A stretch of 64,000 nucleotides of DNA from Nematostella vectensis (lineage: Eukaryota > Cnidaria > Anthozoa > Actiniaria > Edwardsiidae). A program made the translations under genes and the position numbers. The notes beneath the pieces were generated by a model. The model ran no database searches, was not told where the DNA came from, and saw only the letters and a program-made list of their open reading frames with translations. Below are positions 1 through 13,000 of the stretch, piece after piece; position 1 is the first letter of the stretch; each line of letters begins with the position of its first letter. Where the stretch lies: assembly GCF_932526225.1 (NCBI RefSeq), contig NC_064038.1, positions 17,721,075 through 17,785,074 of the forward strand, given 5' to 3'.

Positions 1-252
1 TGCTGTCTGCTGTAGCACGTGTCACACTATACTATAAGTTATATGTTGTCTGGTGTAGCACGTGTCACACTATACTATAAGTTATATGTTGTCTGTTGTC
101 TGTTGTAGCATGCGTCACACTATACTATAAGTTACATGTTGTCTGTTGTAGCATGTGTCACACTATACTATAAGTTATATGTTGTCTGTTGTAGCACATG
201 TCACACTATACTATAAGTTATATGTTGTCTGCTGTAGCATGGGTCACAATGT
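1..252. repeat. 43-bp tandem array beside the exon 8 donor
   Basis: About five units of 43 bp (one carries a 10-bp internal duplication) with the core CACACTATACTATAAGTTA. The array runs off the left edge. On the minus strand it starts a few to about 20 nt after the likely 5' splice site of exon 8 of the CCCH gene, so it lies at the start of that intron. Copies differ by a few substitutions. Confidence 0.85.
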
Positions 253-259
253 AAGTTAC

Positions 260-393
260 GCTCTTCGATTCATCAAACCTGGTAGAAGGTCTACAGCTGG
301 CTGCAGCTTGAGGAACTTTGCTGACTCCACCTTGAAGAAGAGTTTCTGGTGACACTTTTTACACCAGCCCGAGTTTGCACCATAGTGAATGTC
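260..393 (-). CDS. CCCH gene, coding exon 8 (partial gene)
   Basis: The acceptor is a good AATTTCAG, then the exon opens in phase 0 with residues DIHYGANSGWCKKCHQK. It contains a WCxxCH pair and a FLKLQP segment that fit a zinc-binding Cys-rich domain. The right border (393) is firm. The left border is not: donors at CCAG|GTTTG (exon end 279) and GAGC|GTAAC (exon end 260) are both possible, and without splicing a TAA follows at about 257-259. The remaining C-terminus lies outside the window. Confidence 0.75.
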
Positions 394-705
394 CTGAAAT
401 TGATGATGAGAGTTAGAGGATCAATAACGGCACTGGCCAGCGAGTTGGATTATAGTTGGTAAACACCTGGCTAAATAAAAAAGTTCTATACTTTACTGTT
501 CCAATCCCCTAGCCAACTGGAAAAAAGTCACTTTCGATCATTCCTGGATGATGATCCAAGACAGCAGGGCATTGCTGTTGATGATGACGATGATAACAAG
601 TAGTTATTGTGATTGTTTCGCTTGGATTGAAGTTGATGATAAATAATAACAGTCATTATCCAGGAAGGTGCCAATTTAAGCCAGTTTAAGACTGTAATTA
701 ACAGT

Positions 706-901
706 TACAGCCAAATTCGTTGTTGCACAACCTCGGCGAATCCAAAATCCATGTCTCATTTGGGGATAGCACATAGTCAGACACAAGCTTTGGGGGGTTT
801 CTCTGGTTTTGATTGTTTGGTTTGATTGACAACGCGCTATTCCCAAACGAAGAAAGGAATTTTGGATTCTGACAGGTCGCGCAACAACGAATTTGGCTAT
901 A
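706..901. mobile_element. Foldback MITE (196 bp)
   Basis: Terminal inverted repeats of about 45 bp (706-750 and 856-901) start TAYAGCCAAATTCG and continue through TTGTTGCRCRACCT to GAATCCAAAAT. There is no coding capacity. A TA at both ends could be a TA target duplication, as in Tc1/mariner-type MITEs, but this is not decisive. It lies in intron 7 of the CCCH gene. Confidence 0.8.
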
Positions 902-1261
902 ATAACTAAATAAAAGCAAAACTGAAAAAGGCACAGGTAACTTGAAATCATCAGTTTATCAGTTTTTTTTTTTAATTTTGGTGATTAGCTTAAAGCTAAA
1001 ATTAGTCCTTGTTATCATCTAAATCTTACCAAAGTGGAAAAGAGCAGACAAGATCATCATAATAAAAGCGTGCTCAAATCCGCGATTAGATACAGATGAT
1101 CATATAAGTTACTCAGAATCCACTAAGGCGCGCATAAAAGACAAGAAAGCATTCTGAAACTCAAGTGACAACAAGCCGCCATAAATACAACTATAACCTC
1201 AAACTCGCGATGTGCGACTTAAGCTCTAACGTTTACCCCAAACAACTAGTATCTAATAAAA

Positions 1262-1668
1262 GCTTGTGAGATACAGATTATTTTTATGTAAGTTACTGCA
1301 CGTCTTCGCGAGACTGCGCTTGGAAGCGCAAGTGGAGCCCCTGAAAGGCCTAATGGGATACATGCAGCAGCAAGGGATCGACAACTCATCCTTCCCACCA
1401 AAAGACTGGAGCGTCTTTGGCCAGCCCATCCGCACAAACAACGACATAGAGGGCTAGATAACGCTGTGAACCGCCGAGCGGGCAACAGGGTACATCTTCC
1501 ATTGTACTCTCTCATCGACCTTCTAAACAGAGAGGCCCGACTAGTTCATGTCCAAATTCGCCTAGTTTGTGACCAGAAACTCACGCGCATCCAACGCCAA
1601 AAATACAGAAACCTTCAGGCGAAAGTTTTCCCGCACTGGGCAGAGTACGATCTTCAGCAACGCTAGGC
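1262..1668 (+). pseudogene. MULE-like transposase C-terminal remnant
   Basis: Two adjoining reading frames give RTNNDIEG, then NRRAGNRVHLPLYSLIDLL and a Lys/Arg/Gln-rich helix ending in HWAEYDLQQR. The asparagine-rich TNNxxEG...R signature followed by such a helix is, from memory, the usual C-terminal end of animal MULE/FLYWCH-type transposases. The frame is broken just after NNDIEG by a TAG and a one-base loss. The remnant lies inside intron 7 of the CCCH gene, opposite in orientation to that gene. Its last codons continue straight into the 33-bp array and reappear after it (3015-3074). Confidence 0.6.
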
Positions 1669-3014
1669 CATGCAAGAGTACGATCTTCAGCAACGCTCGG
1701 CCATGCAAGAGTACGATCTTCAGCAACGCTAGGCCATGCAAGAGTACGATCTTCAGCAACGCTCGGCCATGCAAGAGTACGATCTTCAGCAACGCTCGGC
1801 CATGCAAGAGTACGATCCTCAGCAACGCTCGGCCATGCAAGAGTACGATCTTCAGCAACGCTCGGCCATGCAAGAGTACGATCTTCAGCAACGCTCGGCC
1901 ATGCAAGAGTACGATCTTCAGCAACGCTAGGCCATGCAAGAGTACGATCTTCAGCAACGCTAGGCCATGCAAGAGTACGATCTTCAGCAACGCTAGGCCA
2001 TGCAAGAGTACGATCTTCAGCAACGCTAGGCCATGCAAGAGTACGATCTTCAGCAACGCTAGGCCATGCAAGAGTACGATCTTCAGCAACGCTCGGCCAT
2101 GCAAGAGTACGATCTTCAGCAACGCTAGGCCATGCAAGAGTACGATCTTCAGCAACGCTAGGCCATGCAAGAGTACGATCTTCAGCAACGCTAGGCCATG
2201 CAAGAGTACGATCTTCAGCAACGCTAGGCCATGCAAGAGTACGATCTTCAGCAACGCTAGGCCATGCAAGAGTACGATCTTCAGCAACGCTAGGCCATGC
2301 AAGAGTACGATCTTCAGCAACGCTCGGCCATGCAAGAGTACGATCTTCAGCAACGCTCGGCCATGCAAGAGTACGATCTTCAGCAACGCTAGGCCATGCA
2401 AGAGTACGATCTTCAGCAACGCTAGGCCATGCAAGAGTACGATCTTCAGCAACGCTAGGCCATGCAAGAGTACGATCTTCAGCAACGCTAGGCCATGCAA
2501 GAGTACGATCTTCAGCAACGCTAGGCCATGCAAGAGTACGATCTTCAGCAACGCTAGGCCATGCAAGAGTACGATCTTCAGCAACGCTAGGCCATGCAAG
2601 AGTACGATCTTCAGCAACGCTAGGCCATGCAAGAGTACGATCTTCAGCAACGCTAGGCCATGCAAGAGTACGATCTTCAGCAACGCTCGGCCATGCAAGA
2701 GTACGATCTTCAGCAACGCTCGGCCATGCAAGAGTACGATCTTCAGCAACGCTCGGCCATGCAAGAGTACGATCTTCAGCAACGCTAGGCCATGCAAGAG
2801 TACGATCTTCAGCAACGCTAGGCCATGCAAGAGTACGATCTTCAGCAACGCTAGGCCATGCAAGAGTACGATCTTCAGCAACGCTAGGCCATGCAAGAGT
2901 ACGATCTTCAGCAACGCTAGGCCATGCAAGAGTACGATCTTCAGCAACGCTCGGCCATGCAAGAGTACGATCTTCAGCAACGCTAGGCCATGCAAGAGTA
3001 CGATCTTCAGCTAG
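1646..3014 (+). repeat. 33-bp minisatellite inside the transposase C-terminus
   Basis: About 41 head-to-tail units of 33 bp, nearly identical, with the core CAACGCTMGGCCATGCAAG. In the transposase frame each unit reads EYDLQQR-S/stop-AMQ (11 codons). The main variant is C or A in the TCG/TAG codon; the TAG form prevails in the middle and right part, so the array is not translated through. The last unit lacks 5 bp. Because 33 is divisible by 3, long open frames appear on both strands (about 480 codons each); these are repeat artefacts. Confidence 0.97.
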
Positions 3015-3074
3015 GCCATGCAGCTCCTTGCAGCTTGTTCTCGTCTTAGCGGTCCCGCTAGACTTAGTGTTTAG
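3015..3074 (+). pseudogene. Terminal codons of the same transposase after the array
   Basis: After the array the sequence reads AMQLLAACSRLSGPARLSV then TAG. It joins naturally to the SAMQ end of the repeat unit, so the array appears to be an insertion-by-duplication within the final codons of the MULE-like gene. Short and degenerate; identification depends on the upstream part. Confidence 0.5.
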
Positions 3075-3685
3075 CTAGTTTTATCATATATAAACATATT
3101 TATTGCTCCTCTAAATATACGCGTGAAAAATTAAAGTACAAAACATGTACAAATAGTTGATAATAAAAACAAGTGAAAAAAAATAACATTTTGTAATGTC
3201 TTCTTGTTTTGCCGCTTCGAATGCAAGGAGGATTCAAGTTTAAATTATACAACATGTTTGTAGCAATCTATTCTGCAATAAAACGTGTCGGCGAAACGTC
3301 CAGGGTTGTCGGCGAACAAACCGCAATTCTTTTTATCTATAATAAATTCTTATTTATTTTGACTATTATACAATTTACGTTATTAGTTCCACCTGATACC
3401 AAAATTATCTAAAATATACAAAAGCAAAGTAGGAACCTACACAGAAATGCAACAAAATGAACACTAATGAAAAACTAAATTTTTCAGCTGGGATATCAGC
3501 GGGTAATGTCCAAGGATGTGAAATGGTATGAAAAATAAACAGTTGGCTCAGAAGCAACGCTTCTAGAGCAACCGTGAGATTTTGATGAAGGATGGCGATG
3601 ATGATGACGATTTTGTTGTTATAAATGACTTCAGGCTTTCCAACAAAACACCATTTTGCATTTTGCTAATCAGCCACAGACTTAC
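3075..3685. other. Left of exon 7: AT-rich intron, nothing recognised
   Basis: Part of intron 7 of the CCCH gene. I see short AT-rich stretches and a small duplication (GTCGGCGAA at about 3288 and 3309), but no gene, RNA or clear element. Confidence 0.5.
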
Positions 3686-3767
3686 TTTAATAACATTTTC
3701 TTTGGAACAATTCAGACATCCGACCAGGAGACCAGTCTCACTAAGCATCAAGTCAAAAGGCTGCCAC
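3686..3767 (-). CDS. CCCH gene, coding exon 7
   Basis: Acceptor TTTTCCTGACAG and donor AAA|GTAAGT are both strong. The 82-bp exon opens with one base that completes the Gly codon started by exon 6, then reads WQPFDLMLSETGLLVGCLNC and SKENVIK, ending in phase 0. It carries the CLNC pair of the Cys-rich region. The junction with exon 6 gives LDTDG-WQPFDL, a smooth join that supports both exons. Confidence 0.85.
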
Positions 3768-4003
3768 CTGTCAGGAAAATACCACAAGTTGATATTCAGT
3801 AACAATAATTTATGGGTGTGCTAACAAAAAATAAAAGGAAGACGTTTCTGGCGCAACAAAACACTAAGTAATAAGGGATCTTGATAATTGTCTCTTGTTA
3901 GCCCATATAGGTACATCTACTCTCATTGAGGCTCAGTAAAATCTCAAAAGGTTGATGACAGGTATCCTGGCGTAGAGAAGTACTGTGCAAGTGCTACTGC
4001 TGC
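3768..4003. other. Intron 6, unique 3' part
   Basis: Short unique stretch between the 70-bp array and exon 7, containing the branch/acceptor region of intron 6. A degenerate half-unit of the array (AAGTGCTACTGCTGCAAG) lies at its right end. Confidence 0.5.
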
Positions 4004-7000
4004 AAGTACTGGTGCAGTGCTACTAAATGGGTGCTAAATGGTAATATAGATACCCATCAGTGTCTAGGAACCCAAGTACTGGTGCAGTGCTACTAAATGG
4101 GTGCTAAATGGTAATATAGATACCCATCAGTGTCTAGGAACCCAAGTACTGGTGCAGTGCTACTAAATGGGTGCTAAATGGTAATATAGATACCCATCAG
4201 TGTCTAGGAACCCAAGTACTGGTGCAGTGCTACTAAATGGGTGCTAAATGGTAATATAGATACCCATCAGTGTCTAGGAACCCAAGTACTGGTGCAGTGC
4301 TACTAAATGGGTGCTAAATGGTAATATAGATACCCATCAGCGTCTAGGAACCCAAGTACTGGTGCAGTGCTACTAAATGGGTGCTAAATGGTAATATAGA
4401 TACCCATCAGTGTCTAGGAACCCAAGTACTGGTGCAGTGCTACTAAATGGGTGCTAAATGGTAATATAGATACCCATCAGTGTCTAGGAACCCAAGTACT
4501 GGTGCAGTGCTACTAAATGGGTGCTAAATGGTAATATAGATACCCATCAGTGTCTAGGAACCCAAGTACTGGTGCAGTGCTACTAAATGGGTGCTAAATG
4601 GTAATATAGATACCCATCAGTGTCTAGGAACCCAAGTACTGGTGCAGTGCTACTAAATGGGTGCTAAATGGTAATATAGATACCCATCAGTGTCTAGGAA
4701 CCCAAGTACTGGTGCAGTGCTACTAAATGGGTGCTAAATGGTAATATAGATACCCATCAGTGTCTAGGAACCCAAGTACTGGTGCAGTGCTACTAAATGG
4801 GTGCTAAATGGTAATATAGATACCCATCAGTGTCTAGGAACCCAAGTACTGGTGCAGTGCTACTAAATGGGTGCTAAATGGTAATATAGATACCCATCAG
4901 TGTCTAGGAACCCAAGTACTGGTGCAGTGCTACTAAATGGGTGCTAAATGGTAATATAGATACCCATCAGTGTCTAGGAACCCAAGTACTGGTGCAGTGC
5001 TACTAAATGGGTGCTAAATGGTAATATAGATACCCATCAGTGTCTAGGAACCCAAGTACTGGTGCAGTGCTACTAAATGGGTGCTAAATGGTAATATAGA
5101 TACCCATCAGTGTCTAGGAACCCAAGTACTGGTGCAGTGCTACTAAATGGGTGCTAAATGGTAATATAGATACCCATCAGTGTCTAGGAACCCAAGTACT
5201 GGTGCAGTGCTACTAAATGGGTGCTAAATGGTAATATAGATACCCATCAGTGTCTAGGAACCCAAGTACTGGTGCAGTGCTACTAAATGGGTGCTAAATG
5301 GTAATATAGGTACCCATCAGCGTCTAGGAACCCAAGTACTGGTGCAGTGCTACTAAATGGGTGCTAAATGGTAATATAGGTACCCATCAGTGTCTAGGAA
5401 CCCAAGTACTGGTGCAGTGCTACTAAATGGGTGCTAAATGGTAATATAGGTACCCATCAGCGTCTAGGAACCCAAGTACTGGTGCAGTGCTACTAAATGG
5501 GTGCTAAATGGTAATATAGGTACCCATCAGTGTCTAGGAACCCAAGTACTGGTGCAGTGCTACTAAATGGGTGCTAAATGGTAATATAGATACCCATCAG
5601 TGTCTAGGAACCCAAGTACTGGTGCAGTGCTACTAAATGGGTGCTAAATGGTAATATAGATACCCATCAGTGTCTAGGAACCCAAGTACTGGTGCAGTGC
5701 TACTAAATGGGTGCTAAATGGTAATATAGATACCCATCAGTGTCTAGGAACCCAAGTACTGGTGCAGTGCTACTAAATGGGTGCTAAATGGTAATATAGA
5801 TACCCATCAGCGTCTAGGAACCCAAGTACTGGTGCAGTGCTACTAAATGGGTGCTAAATGGTAATATAGATACCCATCAGTGTCTAGGAACCCAAGTACT
5901 GGTGCAGTGCTACTAAATGGGTGCTAAATGGTAATATAGATACCCATCAGCGTCTAGGAACCCAAGTACTGGTGCAGTGCTACTAAATGGGTGCTAAATG
6001 GTAATATAGATACCCATCAGTGTCTAGGAACCCAAGTACTGGTGCAGTGCTACTAAATGGGTGCTAAATGGTAATATAGATACCCATCAGTGTCTAGGAA
6101 CCCAAGTACTGGTGCAGTGCTACTAAATGGGTGCTAAATGGTAATATAGATACCCATCAGTGTCTAGGAACCCAAGTACTGGTGCAGTGCTACTAAATGG
6201 GTGCTAAATGGTAATATAGATACCCATCAGTGTCTAGGAACCCAAGTACTGGTGCAGTGCTACTAAATGGGTGCTAAATGGTAATATAGATACCCATCAG
6301 TGTCTAGGAACCCAAGTACTGGTGCAGTGCTACTAAATGGGTGCTAAATGGTAATATAGATACCCATCAGTGTCTAGGAACCCAAGTACTGGTGCAGTGC
6401 TACTAAATGGGTGCTAAATGGTAATATAGATACCCATCAGTGTCTAGGAACCCAAGTACTGGTGCAGTGCTACTAAATGGGTGCTAAATGGTAATATAGA
6501 TACCCATCAGTGTCTAGGAACCCAAGTACTGGTGCAGTGCTACTAAATGGGTGCTAAATGGTAATATAGATACCCATCAGTGTCTAGGAACCCAAGTACT
6601 GGTGCAGTGCTACTAAATGGGTGCTAAATGGTAATATAGATACCCATCAGTGTCTAGGAACCCAAGTACTGGTGCAGTGCTACTAAATGGGTGCTAAATG
6701 GTAATATAGGTACCCATCAGCGTCTAGGAACCCAAGTACTGGTGCAGTGCTACTAAATGGGTGCTAAATGGTAATATAGGTACCCATCAGTGTCTAGGAA
6801 CCCAAGTACTGGTGCAGTGCTACTAAATGGGTGCTAAATGGTAATATAGATACCCATCAGTGTCTAGGAACCCAAGTACTGGTGCAGTGCTACTAAATGG
6901 GTGCTAAATGGTAATATAGATACCCATCAGTGTCTAGGAACCCAAGTACTGGTGCAGTGCTACTAAATGGGTGCTAAATGGTAATATAGATACCCATCAG

Positions 7001-10000
7001 TGTCTAGGAACCCAAGTACTGGTGCAGTGCTACTAAATGGGTGCTAAATGGTAATATAGATACCCATCAGTGTCTAGGAACCCAAGTACTGGTGCAGTGC
7101 TACTAAATGGGTGCTAAATGGTAATATAGATACCCATCAGTGTCTAGGAACCCAAGTACTGGTGCAGTGCTACTAAATGGGTGCTAAATGGTAATATAGA
7201 TACCCATCAGCGTCTAGGAACCCAAGTACTGGTGCAGTGCTACTAAATGGGTGCTAAATGGTAATATAGATACCCATCAGTGTCTAGGAACCCAAGTACT
7301 GGTGCAGTGCTACTAAATGGGTGCTAAATGGTAATATAGATACCCATCAGCGTCTAGGAACCCAAGTACTGGTGCAGTGCTACTAAATGGGTGCTAAATG
7401 GTAATATAGATACCCATCAGCATCTAGGAACCCAAGTACTGGTGCAGTGCTACTAAATGGGTGCTAAATGGTAATATAGATACCCATCAGTGTCTAGGAA
7501 CCCAAGTACTGGTGCAGTGCTACTAAATGGGTGCTAAATGGTAATATAGATACCCATCAGTGTCTAGGAACCCAAGTACTGGTGCAGTGCTACTAAATGG
7601 GTGCTAAATGGTAATATAGATACCCATCAGTGTCTAGGAACCCAAGTACTGGTGCAGTGCTACTAAATGGGTGCTAAATGGTAATATAGATACCCATCAG
7701 TGTCTAGGAACCCAAGTACTGGTGCAGTGCTACTAAATGGGTGCTAAATGGTAATATAGATACCCATCAGTGTCTAGGAACCCAAGTACTGGTGCAGTGC
7801 TACTAAATGGGTGCTAAATGGTAATATAGATACCCATCAGTGTCTAGGAACCCAAGTACTGGTGCAGTGCTACTAAATGGGTGCTAAATGGTAATATAGA
7901 TACCCATCAGTGTCTAGGAACCCAAGTACTGGTGCAGTGCTACTAAATGGGTGCTAAATGGTAATATAGATACCCATCGGCGTCTAGGAACCCAAGTACT
8001 GGTGCAGTGCTACTAAATGGGTGCTAAATGGTAATATAGATACCCATCAGTGTCTAGGAACCCAAGTACTGGTGCAGTGCTACTAAATGGGTGCTAAATG
8101 GTAATATAGATACCCATCAGTGTCTAGGAACCCAAGTACTGGTGCAGTGCTACTAAATGGGTGCTAAATGGTAATATAGATACCCATCAGTGTCTAGGAA
8201 CCCAAGTACTGGTGCAGTGCTACTAAATGGGTGCTAAATGGTAATATAGATACCCATCAGCGTCTAGGAACCCAAGTACTGGTGCAGTGCTACTAAATGG
8301 GTGCTAAATGGTAATATAGATACCCATCAGTGTCTAGGAACCCAAGTACTGGTGCAGTGCTACTAAATGGGTGCTAAATGGTAATATAGATACCCATCAG
8401 CGTCTAGGAACCCAAGTACTGGTGCAGTGCTACTAAATGGGTGCTAAATGGTAATATAGATACCCATCGGCGTCTAGGAACCCAAGTACTGGTGCAGTGC
8501 TACTAAATGGGTGCTAAATGGTAATATAGATACCCATCAGTGTCTAGGAACCCAAGTACTGGTGCAGTGCTACTAAATGGGTGCTAAATGGTAATATAGA
8601 TACCCATCAGTGTCTAGGAACCCAAGTACTGGTGCAGTGCTACTAAATGGGTGCTAAATGGTAATATAGATACCCATCAGTGTCTAGGAACCCAAGTACT
8701 GGTGCAGTGCTACTAAATGGGTGCTAAATGGTAATATAGATACCCATCAGCGTCTAGGAACCCAAGTACTGGTGCAGTGCTACTAAATGGGTGCTAAATG
8801 GTAATATAGATACCCATCAGTGTCTAGGAACCCAAGTACTGGTGCAGTGCTACTAAATGGGTGCTAAATGGTAATATAGATACCCATCAGCGTCTAGGAA
8901 CCCAAGTACTGGTGCAGTGCTACTAAATGGGTGCTAAATGGTAATATAGATACCCATCAGCGTCTAGGAACCCAAGTACTGGTGCAGTGCTACTAAATGG
9001 GTGCTAAATGGTAATATAGATACCCATCAGTGTCTAGGAACCCAAGTACTGGTGCAGTGCTACTAAATGGGTGCTAAATGGTAATATAGATACCCATCAG
9101 TGTCTAGGAACCCAAGTGCTGGTGCAGTGCTACTAAATGGGTGTTAAATGGTAATATAGATACCCATCAGTGTATAGGAACCCAAGTACTGGTGCAGTGC
9201 TACTAAATGGGTGCTAAATGGTAATATAGATACCCATCAGTGTCTAGGAACCCAAGTACTGGTGCAGTGCTACTAAATGGGTGCTAAATGGTAATATAGA
9301 TACCCATCAGTGTCTAGGAACCCAAGTACTGGTGCAGTGCTACTAAATGGGTGCTAAATGGTAATATAGATACCCATCAGTGTCTAGGAACCCAAGTACT
9401 GGTGCAGTGCTACTAAATGGGTGCTAAATGGTAATATAGATACCCATCAGTGTCTAGGAACCCAAGTACTGGTGCAGTGCTACTAAATGGGTGCTAAATG
9501 GTAATATAGATACCCATCAGTGTCTAGGAACCCAAGTGCTGGTGCAGTGCTACTAAATGGGTGTTAAATGGTAATATAGATACCCATCAGCGTCTAGGAA
9601 CCCAAGTACTGGTGCAGTGCTACTAAATGGGTGCTAAATGGTAATATAGATACCCATCAGTGTCTAGGAACCCAAGTACTGGTGCAGTGCTACTAAATGG
9701 GTGCTGGAACCCAAGTACTGGTGCAGTGCTACTAAATGGGTGCTAAATGGTAATATAGATACCCATCAGTGTCTAGGAACCCAAGTACTGGTGCAGTGCT
9801 ACTAAATGGGTGCTAAATGGTAATATAGATACCCATCAGTGTCTAGGAACCCAAGTACTGGTGCAGTGCTACTAAATGGGTGCTAAATGGTAATATAGAT
9901 ACCCATCAGTGTCTAGGAACCCAAGTACTGGTGCAGTGCTACTAAATGGGTGCTAAATGGTAATATAGATACCCATCAGTGTCTAGGAACCCAAGTACTG

Positions 10001-13000
10001 GTGCAGTGCTACTAAATGGGTGCTAAATGGTAATATAGATACCCATCAGTGTCTAGGAACCCAAGTACTGGTGCAGTGCTACTAAATGGGTGCTAAATGG
10101 TAATATAGATACCCATCAGTGTCTAGGAACCCAAGTACTGGTGCAGTGCTACTAAATGGGTGCTAAATGGTAATATAGATGCCCATCAGTGTCTAGGAAC
10201 CCAAGTACTGGTGCAGTGCTACTAAATGGGTGCTAAATGGTAATATAGATACCCATCAGTGTCTAGGAACCCAAGTACTGGTGCAGTGCTACTAAATGGG
10301 TGCTAAATGGTAATATAGATACCCATCAGTGTCTAGGAACCCAAGTACTGGTGCAGTGCTACTAAATGGGTGCTAAATGGTAATATAGATACCCATCAGT
10401 GTCTAGGAACCCAAGTACTGGTGCAGTGCTACTAAATGGGTGCTAAATGGTAATATAGATACCCATCAGTGTCTAGGAACCCAAGTACTGGTGCAGTGCT
10501 ACTAAATGGGTGCTAAATGGTAATATAGATACCCATCAGTGTCTAGGAACCCAAGTACTGGTGCAGTGCTACTAAATGGGTGCTGAATGGTAATATAGAT
10601 ACCCATCAGTGTCTAGGAACCCAAGTACTGGTGCAGTGCTACTAAATGGGTGCTAAATGGTAATATAGATACCCATCAGTGTCTAGGAACCCAAGTACTG
10701 GCGCAGTGCTACTAAATGGGTGCTAAATGGTAATATAGATACCCATCAGTGTCTAGGAACCCAAGTACTGGTGCAGTGCTACTAAATGGGTGCTAAATGG
10801 TAATATAGATACCCATCAGTGTCTAGGAACCCAAGTACTGGTGCAGTGCTACTAAATGGGTGCTAAATGGTAATATAGATACCCATCAGTGTCTAGGAAC
10901 CCAAGTACTGGCGCAGTGCTACTAAATGGGTGCTAAATGGTAATATAGATACCCATCAGCGTCTAGGAACCCAAGTACTGGTGCAGTGCTACTAAATGGG
11001 TGCTAAATGGTAATATAGATACCCATCAGTGTCTAGGAACCCAAGTACTGGTGCAGTGCTACTAAATGGGTGCTGGAACCCAAGTACTGGTGCAGTGCTA
11101 CTAAATGGGTGCTAAATGGTAATATAGATACCCATCAGTGTCTAGGAACCCAAGTACTGGTGCAGTGCTACTAAATGGGTGCTAAATGGTAATATAGATA
11201 CCCATCAGTGTCTAGGAACCCAAGTACTGGTGCAGTGCTACTAAATGGGTGCTAAATGGTAATATAGATACCCATCAGTGTCTAGGAACCCAAGTACTGG
11301 TGCAGTGCTACTAAATGGGTGCTAAATGGTAATATAGATACCCATCAGTGTCTAGGAACCCAAGTACTGGTGCAGTGCTACTAAATGGGTGCTAAATGGT
11401 AATATAGATACCCATCAGTGTCTAGGAACCCAAGTACTGGTGCAGTGCTACTAAATGGGTGCTAAATGGTAATATAGATACCCATCAGTGTCTAGGAACC
11501 CAAGTACTGGTGCAGTGCTACTAAATGGGTGCTAAATGGTAATATAGATACCCATCAGTGTCTAGGAACCCAAGTACTGGTGCAGTGCTACTAAATGGGT
11601 GCTAAATGGTAATATAGATACCCATCAGTGTCTAGGAACCCAAGTACTGGTGCAGTGCTACTAAATGGGTGCTAAATGGTAATATAGATACCCATCAGTG
11701 TCTAGGAACCCAAGTACTGGTGCAGTGCTACTAAATGGGTGCTAAATGGTAATATAGATACCCATCAGTGTCTAGGAACCCAAGTACTGGTGCAGTGCTA
11801 CTAAATGGGTGCTGAATGGTAATATAGATACCCATCAGTGTCTAGGAACCCAAGTACTGGTGCAGTGCTACTAAATGGGTGCTAAATGGTAATATAGATA
11901 CCCATCAGTGTCTAGGAACCCAAGTACTGGCGCAGTGCTACTAAATGGGTGCTAAATGGTAATATAGATACCCATCAGTGTCTAGGAACCCAAGTACTGG
12001 TGCAGTGCTACTAAATGGGTGCTAAATGGTAATATAGATACCCATCAGTGTCTAGGAACCCAAGTACTGGTGCAGTGCTACTAAATGGGTGCTAAATGGT
12101 AATATAGATACCCATCAGTGTCTAGGAACCCAAGTACTGGCGCAGTGCTACTAAATGGGTGCTAAATGGTAATATAGATACCCATCAGCGTCTAGGAACC
12201 CAAGTACTGGTGCAGTGCTACTAAATGGGTGCTAAATGGTAATATAGATGCCCATCGGCGTCTAGGAACCCAAGTACTGGTGCAGTGCTACTAAATGGGT
12301 GCTAAATGGTAATATAGATACCCATCAGTGTCTAGGAACCCAAGTACTGGTGCAGTGCTACTAAATGGGTGCTAAATGGTAATATAGATGCCCATCGGCG
12401 TCTAGGAACCCAAGTACTGGTGCAGTGCTACTAAATGGGTGCTGAATGGTAATATAGATACCCATCAGTGTCTAGGAACCCAAGTACTGGTGCAGTGCTA
12501 CTAAATGGGTGCTAAATGGTAATATAGATACCCATCAGTGTCTAGGAACCCAAGTACTGGCGCAGTGCTACTAAATGGGTGCTAAATGGTAATATAGATA
12601 CCCATCAGTGTCTAGGAACCCAAGTACTGGTGCAGTGCTACTAAATGGGTGCTGAATGGTAATATAGATACCCATCAGTGTCTAGGAACCCAAGTACTGG
12701 TGCAGTGCTACTAAATGGGTGCTAAATGGTAATATAGATGCCCATCGGCGTCTAGGAACCCAAGTACTGGTGCAGTGCTACTAAATGGGTGCTAAATGGT
12801 AATATAGATACCCATCAGTGTCTAGGAACCCAAGTACTGGTGCAGTGCTACTAAATGGGTGCTAAATGGTAATATAGATACCCATCAGTGTCTAGGAACC
12901 CAAGTACTGGTGCAGTGCTACTAAATGGGTGCTAAATGGTAATATAGATACCCATCAGTGTCTAGGAACCCAAGTACTGGTGCAGTGCTACTAAATGGGT

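Noticed and set aside
1562-3014. Two overlapping frames of about 480 codons on opposite strands
   Set aside because: Both are translations of the 33-bp unit; its length is divisible by 3, so stops are avoided on both strands.
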